From: Clostridium sp. BJN0001
GTDB lineage: Bacteria; Bacillota; Clostridia; Clostridiales; Clostridiaceae
DNA: 64,000 nucleotides
Direction: 5' to 3'
Assembly (NCBI RefSeq): GCF_022869825.1
Contig: NZ_CP094971.1
Span: 1,303,501 to 1,367,500, forward strand
The notes under the pieces were generated by a model. The model did no database searches. It had not been told where the DNA came from and saw only the letters and a program-made list of their open reading frames with translations. How positions within the stretch are numbered: the stretch's first letter is position 1; the number at the start of each line of letters is the position of its first letter. Below, in pieces: positions 46,369 through 55,032 of the stretch. The position numbers and the translations under genes were made by a program.

Positions 46369-47487
46369 ATGAATAAAGGTGTCGTAATGGAACTCCACAA
46401 AAACTATGCTATTATATTAAACAGTGATGGACATCTTGAAAAAATAGCTTTGAAAAAAGATATGGGAGTTGGTCAGAAAATCTTTTATTTAGATGAAGAT
46501 AAAATAAAATCGTCTAATATAATAAAACATGATTTTCATTCTAACAAATTTATGTTTATGAAAGCATTTGGATCTATAGCGGCAATATTTTTAATAGCAT
46601 TTACTTTCTTATTCGGATTAGGCATAAATTCTAATAAAGTTTATGCAGTAGTTAGTCTTGACATAAATCCAAGCATTCAAATCGAAGCAGATAATAATCA
46701 AATTATTATAAAAGCTGAAGGTAAAAATGATGATGGTAAGAATTTGGATTTAGAAGATATTATAGGAGACAATATTAACGTAGGCATTGAAAAGATTAAA
46801 GATAAACTTTCAAAAAAAGATTATTTAGAAAAAAATAAAGAAGTATTAATTGCTTTTGCTCTTACTAAAGGTATTTCCGATGACTCTTATAAAGATGCAG
46901 TTGAAACTGCTGTAAAAGATGCTTTTAAAGATGAAAATATTACATTTGTAAAAGCTAATAAAGAAGATATAAAAGCAGCTAGTGATAAAGGTATAAGTCT
47001 TGGAAGATATAAAGCATTTGTAGTTGCAGATGATGATACAAAGGAAAATATAGATTCTGTATCAGTTACAAATATAACTGCAATAATAAAAGAGAAAGAA
47101 AACTGTATTTATTGGAAAGCTCAAGATATAGCACCAGAAGAAAATGAAGATATTGAAGACACTTCTTCTGTAGATCTCTCTCAATCTGCGAAAGACGATA
47201 CTAAAGAATCAGCAAATAATAATGCAGTTACAAATAACAATAATTCAACTGATTCTAAAAATATAAATAGTGGTGTTACTAGTAATAATAACACTACTAC
47301 TAATGAAGAAAAAACTAAATTTAATACTGAAAATACTGAAGATACTGAAAACAAACCAACAGATAAAAATAATCAGACAAGCAATTCAAATGATAATAAT
47401 GATCAAACTCAAGATCAAAATATACCTAGTGAAGATATTAAGCCTCTAGTACCTTCAGATACTAATAGCTTAGATAAAAAAAATTAG
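46369..47487 (+). CDS. rsgI: Anti-sigma-I factor RsgI, with low-complexity extracellular tail
   Basis: 372 aa from the ATG 9 nt after the sigI stop. The N-terminal domain (MNKGVVMELHKNYAIILNSD, ending with VGQKIFYLDED) binds SigI. A single membrane helix (AFGSIAAIFLIAFTFLFGLG) is followed by the conserved periplasmic-type domain (VVSLDINPSIQIEADNNQII). The last ~110 residues are Asn/Thr/Asp/Glu-rich and have no recognisable carbohydrate-binding or enzymatic module, unlike many cellulolytic RsgI proteins. It resembles B. subtilis RsgI. A long terminator follows. Confidence 0.9.
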   Translation: MNKGVVMELHKNYAIILNSDGHLEKIALKKDMGVGQKIFYLDEDKIKSSNIIKHDFHSNKFMFMKAFGSIAAIFLIAFTFLFGLGINSNKVYAVVSLDINPSIQIEADNNQIIIKAEGKNDDGKNLDLEDIIGDNINVGIEKIKDKLSKKDYLEKNKEVLIAFALTKGISDDSYKDAVETAVKDAFKDENITFVKANKEDIKAASDKGISLGRYKAFVVADDDTKENIDSVSVTNITAIIKEKENCIYWKAQDIAPEENEDIEDTSSVDLSQSAKDDTKESANNNAVTNNNNSTDSKNINSGVTSNNNTTTNEEKTKFNTENTEDTENKPTDKNNQTSNSNDNNDQTQDQNIPSEDIKPLVPSDTNSLDKKN

Positions 47488-47518
47488 TTTATGTTTTAGG
47501 GAAAGAATATTTAACAGT

Positions 47519-47565
47519 TAAAAGCTATTTAAGACATTTTAAAATGTCTTAAATAGCTTTTTTAG
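47519..47565 (+). terminator. Rho-independent terminator, 40-bp perfect palindrome
   Basis: Positions 47521-47560 are a perfect palindrome (AAAGCTATTTAAGACATTTT plus its complement), followed by TTTT, ending sigI-rsgI. Confidence 0.9.
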
Positions 47566-47632
47566 TTAAGAATTTAAAATTTAATTAAAAATATAGTATA
47601 ATATAAAAAAGCAATTATTTATGGGGGAAAAT

Positions 47633-49420
47633 ATGATTAAAGAATATTTGAAAAACAACATTTTACTAACAGATGGGGCTATGGGAACTTATTATTCAGA
47701 ACTAACATCTAATGATTCTACATATTGTGAATTTGCTAATCTGAATAATAAAAATATAGTAAGAAGAATTCATGAAGAATATATAAAAAGTGGTGCAAAG
47801 CTCATAAGGACAAATACTTTTTCTGCAAATACAATAAATCTTAATGTATCTCGTGAAAAATTAAAAGATATTATAGATAGCGGATGCACTATTGCAAAAG
47901 AATGTGCAGATAAAAACGATGTATTTATAGGCGCAAGTATTGGTCCTATAAGATATGAGGAGAATATAGAAACAGATAAAGACATCATTGATGAATTAAA
48001 ATTTATATGTGACTGTTTTTTTGATAATAATATCAATATATTTATATTTGAAACACTTAGCAGTACAAAATATATAAGTGAAATATCAAGTTATATTAGA
48101 AAAAAAGATAATAAAAGTTTTATTTTAACTCAGTTTGCAATAAAACCTGATGGATATACACGTGATGGAATTTCATTTGATACAATTTTTAAAACAGTAT
48201 CAGAGATAAAAAATATTGATGCATATGGATTAAATTGTGGCTCTGGTCCAACACATCTTCTATCAATTCTTAAGAAGTATGATTTTAAAGGAAAAATAGT
48301 ATCACTTCTTCCGAATGCAGGATATCCAGAGATAATTCATGAAAGAACAGTATTTCCGAATACACCTGAGTATTTTGCAATGAAAATGGAATCAGCCAAA
48401 AAGCTTGGGATATCAATAGTTGGTGGATGCTGTGGAACAAATCCTTCATATATTGAACATTTAAATAAAAAAATAGGCGATTTTAAGAAAAATGACTTTA
48501 CTCATTCTTCTTATACAGATATACAAAAAGCAAAAGTTATAAAAAAAGAAAACTCATTTTATAAAAAGCTTATGAATAATGAATTTCCTATAGCTATTGA
48601 ACTTGGTTCTCCACTTAATCCAGATGTAGAAAAGCTTATGGGAAATGCGAAGAAATTAAAGCAAAGTAACCTTGTAGATCTTATAACAATTCCTGATTCT
48701 CCAATGGCAAAAATGAGAGCAAATTCTTGTATAATTGCATCAAAAATACAAAGAGAAATAGATATTGATGTTATGCCTCATATTTGCTGTAGAGATAAAA
48801 ATATTAATGCAATAAGATCTGAACTTTTAGGTGGATATATTGAAAATATTAGAAACGTACTTTCAATTACAGGTGATCCAATTTCAGATGCCAGCAGAGT
48901 TGAAGTTAAAAAAGTTTTCAATTTAAATTCATTTAAACTTATTGAACTTATAAATAGTATGAATAATGAGATGTTTAAAGAAGATGCTATAAAAGTAGGA
49001 GGCGCTTTAAATCTAAATGTTAAAAACAAAGAAGCAGAATATGAGAGAATGCTTAAAAAAATAGATAAAGGATGTAATTTCTTTTTAACTCAACCAATAT
49101 ATGATGATGAAGCTATTGAATTTTTAAAACGAATAAAAGAAAAAACTAATGTTAAAATTTTATCCGGAGTTATGCCTCTTGTAACATATAAAAATGCAGT
49201 ATTTTTAAATAATGAACTTCCTGGAATTAATATTCCAGAAAATTTCATTAAAAGATTTTCACCATCACAAAGTAAAGAGGAATCAGAATCAATTGGAATT
49301 GAAATAGCAACAGAACTTGGTAAAAAGCTTAAGAAAATATCTGATGGACTTTATCTAGTAATTCCATTTAACAGAGTAGATATGATTCTAAAAATTATAA
49401 AAAACATATTAGAGAACTAA
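47633..49420 (+). CDS. Bifunctional homocysteine S-methyltransferase / methylenetetrahydrofolate reductase
   Basis: 595 aa from the ATG after ATGGGGGAAA (an ATG at 47621 abuts that site). Residues 1-285 form the methyltransferase barrel: LTDGAMGTYYSEL, IRTNTFSANTINL, GLNCGSGPTHLL and VGGCCGTNPSYIEHL, the three Cys of the zinc site. Residues 305-595 form a MetF-like reductase (PIAIELGSPLNPD, PHICCRDKN, SITGDPISDASRVEVKKVF, FFLTQPIYDDEAI). It closes the methionine cycle. The fusion is a known Firmicute form (YitJ type). No SAM riboswitch or T-box core is seen upstream. Confidence 0.92.
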   Translation: MIKEYLKNNILLTDGAMGTYYSELTSNDSTYCEFANLNNKNIVRRIHEEYIKSGAKLIRTNTFSANTINLNVSREKLKDIIDSGCTIAKECADKNDVFIGASIGPIRYEENIETDKDIIDELKFICDCFFDNNINIFIFETLSSTKYISEISSYIRKKDNKSFILTQFAIKPDGYTRDGISFDTIFKTVSEIKNIDAYGLNCGSGPTHLLSILKKYDFKGKIVSLLPNAGYPEIIHERTVFPNTPEYFAMKMESAKKLGISIVGGCCGTNPSYIEHLNKKIGDFKKNDFTHSSYTDIQKAKVIKKENSFYKKLMNNEFPIAIELGSPLNPDVEKLMGNAKKLKQSNLVDLITIPDSPMAKMRANSCIIASKIQREIDIDVMPHICCRDKNINAIRSELLGGYIENIRNVLSITGDPISDASRVEVKKVFNLNSFKLIELINSMNNEMFKEDAIKVGGALNLNVKNKEAEYERMLKKIDKGCNFFLTQPIYDDEAIEFLKRIKEKTNVKILSGVMPLVTYKNAVFLNNELPGINIPENFIKRFSPSQSKEESESIGIEIATELGKKLKKISDGLYLVIPFNRVDMILKIIKNILEN

Positions 49421-49440
49421 TCTAGAAAAAGGAGGACTTT

Positions 49441-49986
49441 ATGAGAATCGGTATTGTCAGACATTTTAAAGTAAATTGTAATAAACGTTTTTTTATGACA
49501 CCAGATGATTTAAAATTATGGGAGGATACGTATAATAAAAGTACAGTTACAAGAAATGATGTGAACCTTCAGAAAATAAAATGGGATAAATGTTATTGTT
49601 CTACTTTAAGCAGAGCTATTAAAACAGCACAAGACATATTTAAAGGAGAGATTATAAGAACACCTCTTATATGTGAAACAGTTATAGATCCTGTATATAA
49701 GCATAAGATAAGAATACCCTATCATTTTCACTCTGTATTATCTAGAGCATCATGGTATTTAAATGGAAAGTCTCAAACAGAAACAAAAGCTACAACGAAA
49801 AAAAAAGCAAATGAATTTATTGATATTTTACTTGAAAATAATAAAAAAGATCATTTAGATAATATTTTAGTTGTAACACATGGATTTTTTATGTTTACGC
49901 TTCAAAGAGAGTTAAAAAAAAGAGGCTTTAAAGGCAAAATAACAATAGCACCTAAGAATGGAACACTCTATCTTTATCAAAATTAA
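49441..49986 (+). CDS. Histidine phosphatase superfamily protein
   Basis: 181 aa, 20 nt after the methyltransferase gene with a strong AAGGAGG. The N-terminal catalytic motif is GIVRHFKV (family RHG, here RHF), the Arg segment is CYCSTLSRAIKTAQDIF and the second His is in LVVTHGFFMFTL. It removes phosphate from small molecules or sugar phosphates via a phosphohistidine. The substitution of Gly after RH is tolerated in some members. Substrate unknown. Confidence 0.85.
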   Translation: MRIGIVRHFKVNCNKRFFMTPDDLKLWEDTYNKSTVTRNDVNLQKIKWDKCYCSTLSRAIKTAQDIFKGEIIRTPLICETVIDPVYKHKIRIPYHFHSVLSRASWYLNGKSQTETKATTKKKANEFIDILLENNKKDHLDNILVVTHGFFMFTLQRELKKRGFKGKITIAPKNGTLYLYQN

Positions 49987-49998
49987 TAATTTTATATT

Positions 49999-50031
49999 AA
50001 AAAAACAGGTATATAAAAGCCTGTTTTTTTA
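49999..50031 (+). terminator. Rho-independent terminator
   Basis: AAAAAAACAGG pairs with CCTGTTTTTTT around a 10-nt loop. Confidence 0.85.
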
Positions 50032-50106
50032 ATATATTCTTGCTTAGGTAATAATAAATAATTATAATAAATATATAAATTATATTTTTTGAATAAGGAG
50101 TATATT

Positions 50107-52161
50107 ATGGAAAATAAATATACATTCGGACGAGGATGTTGGAAAACAATAGAACAAGGTAATGAACTTTCATGGATGATTGGAAACGGTTTAGGTGGAT
50201 ATGCTGATGGTACAGCTATAGGTGGAAATGCTATGAGTTTTCATGGATATTTAATATCATCCTTTAATCCTCCAGTTATGAGATATTTAGTTCTTTCAAG
50301 AGTTCAGGAGGAAATTGAATTTGATGGAAAAACATATGATCTTACAAGTCAGCAATATATAAACGAAAGTAAAAATGGACAAAAGTATCTTGAAAAGTTT
50401 GTATTTGATGATATTCCAGAATTCTATTATAGAATTAATGATATTTCAATAAAAAAATCAATTACAATGGATTATGGACATAATACAACGTATGTATGTT
50501 ATGAAATAGAAAACGGTTTAGAAGAATCAAACTTTAAAATGGTACCGTTATTCAATTTTAGACCTGCAGGTGATGTAACTGAAAGAGCAGATTTAAAATT
50601 TCATATTAATCTTAATGAAAAAGAAGGCAAAATAAAATTAGTACCAGATAAAAACAAGAATATATCTATTAATTTTCAAACATCATGTGGTGAATTTTAC
50701 GATAGAAGCTTAAAAGAAGTTACAATGGCTACACCAAACTATGTAATTGAAGAAAATAATTTTTATATTCTAGATAATAGAACTGGTTTTTTAGGAGTTG
50801 ATAATCACTATACTCCATATGAAATAAATGTTAAGCTTAAACAATTTGAAAAGAAAAGAATTGTTTTAAGATGTTCAACAGAAGACTTTATAGATTCCTC
50901 TTCTTTAGAGGATAGTGGATTTAAAGCTATTAAGTCATATAAAGATAGAGCAGAAAAGCTTGCACTCAATTCAGATCTTAAATATGATAATCTAGCAGCT
51001 AATCTTGTAAAGGCAGCAGATCACTTTATAGTAAAAAGAAAAAGCACAAATTTAAAAACAGTTCTCGCAGGTTTTCCTTGGTTTACAGATTGGGGAAGAG
51101 ATACTATGATATCTTTTGAAGGACTTACACTTGTTACAAAAAGATTTAATGATGCAAAAGAAATATTAGAATCCTTTGCTAAATATATAAAAGATGGACT
51201 TGTTCCTAATGTATTTCCTGATAACAATGTAGAACCTGGTTATAATACAGCAGATGCATCATTATGGTACTTTGAAGCTGTATATAAATATTTATGTTAT
51301 CAAAATAGTGATAACGATTATAAATTTATTAAAGATAAAATTTATAATAAGCTTAAGGAAATTATTCACGCATATAAAAATGGTACTGACTTTTCAATAA
51401 AGATGGATGATAAAGATTTCCTAATTTCTGCTGGTTCTGATCTTGATCAAATAACATGGATGGATGTAAGAGTTGGAGATCTTGTAGTAACACCAAGACA
51501 TGGTAAACCAGTTGAAATAAATGCCCTATGGTATAACGCACTTAAAATTATGGAAATTTTATCATTAAAGTTTGAAAATAAAGAAGAAAGTGAAAAATAT
51601 AAACTTCTTTCTGAAAAAGTTAAAGAATCATTTAATAAAAAATTCTGGAATGACGATTTAAAATGTCTATATGATGTTGTAGATAAAAATGATCCTAGCA
51701 TAAGACCAAACCAGTTATTTGCAGTTTCACTTCCATTTACAATGCTTGATAAAGATAAAGAAAGATCTATTGTGTCTATATGTTATAAGCATTTATATTC
51801 TACATATGGATTAAAAAGTCTTTCATGCTTTGATAAAAGATTTAGAGATATGTATATAGGGAAGCTTATAAATAGAGATACAGCATATCATATGGGAACT
51901 ACATGGGGATATCTTTTTGGACCATTTATAGATTCTTATTTAAAAGTAAATAATTATTCTAAAGATTCTGTAGATAAAGCATATGACATGTGTCATCTTT
52001 TTGAAGAACATATGAAAGATGGATGCATAAACGGAATTGCTGAAATATTCGATGGAAGCTTTTCATCAACAGGCAGAGGTTGCTATTCTCAGGCATGGAG
52101 CATAGCTGAAGTATTACGTGCATATGCTCTTGTATTAAAAAACAAAAAAGATTTATCTTAA
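50107..52161 (+). CDS. Glycogen debranching enzyme (amylo-alpha-1,6-glucosidase, GH133)
   Basis: 684 aa from the ATG after AAGGAGTATATT; the TTG at 50089 precedes that site. The N-terminal beta domain (LSWMIGNGLGGYADGTAIGG, FHGYLISSFNPP) precedes an (alpha/alpha)6 barrel with GFPWFTDWGRDTMISFEGL, SAGSDLDQITWMDVRVGDLV (with RHGKPVEINALWYNAL) and GTTWGYLFGPFIDSY. These match the bacterial GDE_C family that cleaves alpha-1,6 branches in glycogen. No signal peptide, so it acts on storage glycogen or imported glucans. No glg genes are next to it. Confidence 0.92.
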   Translation: MENKYTFGRGCWKTIEQGNELSWMIGNGLGGYADGTAIGGNAMSFHGYLISSFNPPVMRYLVLSRVQEEIEFDGKTYDLTSQQYINESKNGQKYLEKFVFDDIPEFYYRINDISIKKSITMDYGHNTTYVCYEIENGLEESNFKMVPLFNFRPAGDVTERADLKFHINLNEKEGKIKLVPDKNKNISINFQTSCGEFYDRSLKEVTMATPNYVIEENNFYILDNRTGFLGVDNHYTPYEINVKLKQFEKKRIVLRCSTEDFIDSSSLEDSGFKAIKSYKDRAEKLALNSDLKYDNLAANLVKAADHFIVKRKSTNLKTVLAGFPWFTDWGRDTMISFEGLTLVTKRFNDAKEILESFAKYIKDGLVPNVFPDNNVEPGYNTADASLWYFEAVYKYLCYQNSDNDYKFIKDKIYNKLKEIIHAYKNGTDFSIKMDDKDFLISAGSDLDQITWMDVRVGDLVVTPRHGKPVEINALWYNALKIMEILSLKFENKEESEKYKLLSEKVKESFNKKFWNDDLKCLYDVVDKNDPSIRPNQLFAVSLPFTMLDKDKERSIVSICYKHLYSTYGLKSLSCFDKRFRDMYIGKLINRDTAYHMGTTWGYLFGPFIDSYLKVNNYSKDSVDKAYDMCHLFEEHMKDGCINGIAEIFDGSFSSTGRGCYSQAWSIAEVLRAYALVLKNKKDLS

Positions 52162-52172
52162 AACTTTAAATA

Positions 52173-52216
52173 AAAATGAGACCAGTTTAATATAATTTAA
52201 GCTAGTCTCATTTTAT
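52173..52216. terminator. Bidirectional Rho-independent terminator
   Basis: AAAATGAGACCAG pairs with CTAGTCTCATTTT (one mismatch), with an inner TAA/TTA extension, between convergent genes. Confidence 0.85.
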
Positions 52217-52229
52217 CTTAATTATCTGT

Positions 52230-52916
52230 TTAATTTATAAATGGATTTGCATTAAACTTTTTAGTAAATATATCTTTATCCCTCTCCTTAATACCTTCCA
52301 TATATTTTACCCACTCTAAGCATAGTTTTTTATAAGATGAGTCAATATCACGCTGCAAATTATCTAATTTATCTGCATCTCTTATTTCACCCTGTAAATG
52401 AAGAAAAGTTATAATCATTTCCAAAAAAGATTCATCTAAAATAACATTAGAGCTACTGCTTAAAATTAATAGAAGATATTTATTTTCATCGAGCATATCA
52501 TAAAGTTTATTTATTAATTCACTTTTAAGAGTAATTTTAAACTCGCAGATTTCTATATATTGTTTTATACTTTTAAATTCATCATCTAAAGATAGGGAGC
52601 AGCTGGAACTTTTTATAGATTCTTTATTATATTTATTAAAAAGAGATATTAATGAATTACCGACTTCGGCAAAGAAAACCCCTATTAATTTAGTATTACT
52701 TTCTATAATATGCTTTTTTTCTCTCTTTTCTATAAGTTTATCTAAAATTATAGATGTAAAAAATACATCAAGAGGTATAAATGCAATATCTGAAGTTAAA
52801 AATATAAGTGTATGATGTGCATCTTTAAAAATTAAATAGTGCACATAATGTAGAAATAATGAAATTATTACAAGACTAATTCCAATAAGAAATATTTCAT
52901 GATCTTTTTTTCTCAA
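52230..52916 (-). CDS. Hypothetical two-helix membrane protein, 228 aa
   Basis: Two hydrophobic helices near the N-terminus (FLIGISLVIISLFLHYVHYL and FLTSDIAFIPLDVFFTSIIL) are followed by about 160 mostly helical, charged, presumably cytoplasmic residues (ESNTKLIGVFFAEVGNSLIS). It starts with TTG after AAGGGAGTGAT. I do not recognise the family. It is divergent from the flavoprotein gene and shares a terminator with the debranching enzyme gene; neither indicates a function. Confidence 0.75.
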   Translation of the reverse strand: MRKKDHEIFLIGISLVIISLFLHYVHYLIFKDAHHTLIFLTSDIAFIPLDVFFTSIILDKLIEKREKKHIIESNTKLIGVFFAEVGNSLISLFNKYNKESIKSSSCSLSLDDEFKSIKQYIEICEFKITLKSELINKLYDMLDENKYLLLILSSSSNVILDESFLEMIITFLHLQGEIRDADKLDNLQRDIDSSYKKLCLEWVKYMEGIKERDKDIFTKKFNANPFIN

Positions 52917-53039
52917 AACATATCACTCCCTTTTTATTTTAAATTATATAACAATAAAAATATTACTATAAATATTATATCTTTGTCTATATTATGGTAT
53001 ACTTAACTTAAATCTATATTTTTAGGAGCTGATAAATTT

Positions 53040-54257
53040 TTGAGTAACGTAATTATTGTAGGAGCAGGTCCTGCAGGTATGATGGCAGCAATTGAAGCGT
53101 CAAAGAAACATAATGTTACAATTGTTGATGGAAATGAAAAAGTTGGAAAAAAACTTTATATAACAGGTAAAGGTAGATGTAATGTTACAAATGCTAAAGA
53201 TATTTCCGAATTTTTTGATTACATACCACATAATAATGATTTTTTATATAGTGCACTATATACGTACACTAATCAAAATACAATAGATTTTTTTGAAAAA
53301 AGAGGTATTCATTTAAAGATTGAAAGAGGAGATAGAGTCTTTCCAAAATCAGATAAATCATCTGATATAATAAAAGGATTACAAAATGAATTAAAAGAAA
53401 AAAATGTAAAAATCCTTTTAAATTCAAAAGTAACGGATATAATACATGATAAGGAAACTATTTCTGCACTTAAAATAAATAGTAAAGATATACTTAAAGG
53501 CGATTATTTTATATTTGCAACTGGTGGATGTACATATCCTTCAACTGGTTCAGATGGAATGTGTCATAAACTTTTAAAAAATCTTGGTCATAATATAACA
53601 ACATTAAGACCATCTCTTGTGCCTATAGAACTTAAAAACTATGACGGTTCTAAGCTTATGGGATTATCACTTAGAAATGTTGAGATAACTATAAAAGAAA
53701 GTGGTAAAAAATCAGTATATAAAGATTTCGGAGAGATGTTATTTACACACTTTGGAGTGTCAGGACCTCTTATTTTAAGTGGAAGCAGATTTATAGATAA
53801 AAATAAAGAATATGAACTTCATATAGATTTAAAACCAGCACTTGATGAAAAAGCGCTAGACTTAAGAATACAGAAGGATTTTAAAAAATATATAAATAAA
53901 GACTTTAAAAATTCACTTGATGATCTTTTACCTCAAAAAATAATAAAAGAAGTAATTGAACTATCAAAAATACCATATGATAAAAAAGTTAATGAGATAA
54001 CTAGATCAGAAAGAAGAAATCTATGTAATGTAATTAAAGATTTTACTTTTAAAATAAGGGGATTAAGACCTATAGAAGAGGGAATAGTTACAGCAGGAGG
54101 AATAGACTGCATGGAAATTGATCCTTCAACTATGAAATCAAAAATTATAAATAATCTTTCCTTTGCAGGTGAACTTATTGATGTAGATGCTTTTACTGGA
54201 GGTTATAACGTTCAGATTGCATTTTCAACTGGTTTTATTGCTGGTAATAATATATAA
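53040..54257 (+). CDS. HI0933-family NAD(P)/FAD-dependent oxidoreductase
   Basis: 405 aa from a TTG after TTTAGGAGCTGA. The FAD Rossmann motif is IIVGAGPAGMMAAIEASKKH. The family-specific KKLYITGKGRCNVTNAKDI follows, then FATGGCTYPSTGSDG and the C-terminal CMEIDPSTMKSKIINNLSFAGE, VDAFTGGYNVQIAFSTG. Members (HI0933/YhiN, BaiN-like) are soluble flavoproteins of mostly unknown substrate. cmk and ispH-S1 follow on the same strand at short spacing, probably one operon, a common clostridial order. Confidence 0.9.
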   Translation: MSNVIIVGAGPAGMMAAIEASKKHNVTIVDGNEKVGKKLYITGKGRCNVTNAKDISEFFDYIPHNNDFLYSALYTYTNQNTIDFFEKRGIHLKIERGDRVFPKSDKSSDIIKGLQNELKEKNVKILLNSKVTDIIHDKETISALKINSKDILKGDYFIFATGGCTYPSTGSDGMCHKLLKNLGHNITTLRPSLVPIELKNYDGSKLMGLSLRNVEITIKESGKKSVYKDFGEMLFTHFGVSGPLILSGSRFIDKNKEYELHIDLKPALDEKALDLRIQKDFKKYINKDFKNSLDDLLPQKIIKEVIELSKIPYDKKVNEITRSERRNLCNVIKDFTFKIRGLRPIEEGIVTAGGIDCMEIDPSTMKSKIINNLSFAGELIDVDAFTGGYNVQIAFSTGFIAGNNI

Positions 54258-54335
54258 AACTAAAATATTATCTTGTTTGAAAGTAAAAAAAAATATATAA
54301 TTATATAAGGAAACATTAAGAAATGAGGATTAGTT

Positions 54336-54995
54336 TTGAAATTAAAAGTTGCAATAGATGGCCCTGCTGGTGCAGGTAAAAGTACAATTGCCAAAATGGT
54401 TGGCAAAAAATTTAATCTTATGTATATTAATACTGGTGCTATGTATAGAGCAGTAGCATTAAAAGCTAAAGAACATGATATAAAACCAGATATGGTAGAT
54501 TCTTTAGTACATATGATTAAAGATTTAAAAATGCATTTTGAAAATGACGATATTATACTAAATGGCGTAAATGTTCAAAAAGAGATTACTATGCCAGAAA
54601 TAAGTAAAATAGTTTCTTCATATGCTTCAATAAAAGAAGTACGTAAGATGTTAGTAAAAATGCAAAGAGATATAAGTGAAGATTATAATGTTATTATGGA
54701 CGGAAGAGATATAGGAACTGTAGTTTTAAAAGATGCTGAATTTAAGTTTTTTCTTACTGCAACGCCAGAAGAAAGAGCAAAAAGAAGATATAATGAATTA
54801 CAGAATAGAGATATAGAATGTTCATATGATAAAATCTTAAATGATATAAAAAAGAGAGATTTATTAGATACAACAAGAAAAGAAGATCCTTTAAAAAAAG
54901 CAGATGATGCAATTTTAATAGATAGTACAAATCTTGATATTAATGGTGTTGTGTCTAAAATATCAGAAATAATCAAAAATAAAATGAATAATTAA
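54336..54995 (+). CDS. cmk: Cytidylate kinase
   Basis: 219 aa from a TTG after GAGGATTAG. It phosphorylates CMP/dCMP with ATP. The P-loop is AIDGPAGAGKSTIAKMV, then MYINTGAMYRAVALKA, MDGRDIGTVVLKDAEFKFFL and a lid (ERAKRRYNELQNRD). Length and motifs are typical. It lies between the HI0933-type gene and ispH-S1. Confidence 0.96.
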   Translation: MKLKVAIDGPAGAGKSTIAKMVGKKFNLMYINTGAMYRAVALKAKEHDIKPDMVDSLVHMIKDLKMHFENDDIILNGVNVQKEITMPEISKIVSSYASIKEVRKMLVKMQRDISEDYNVIMDGRDIGTVVLKDAEFKFFLTATPEERAKRRYNELQNRDIECSYDKILNDIKKRDLLDTTRKEDPLKKADDAILIDSTNLDINGVVSKISEIIKNKMNN

Positions 54996-55032
54996 TATTT
55001 TTGATTATATATTTAAATGAGGAGAAATAATT

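Noticed and set aside
47566..47632. SAM riboswitch upstream of the homocysteine methyltransferase gene
   Set aside because: The gap after the rsgI terminator is only about 65 nt and has none of the conserved S-box sequence.
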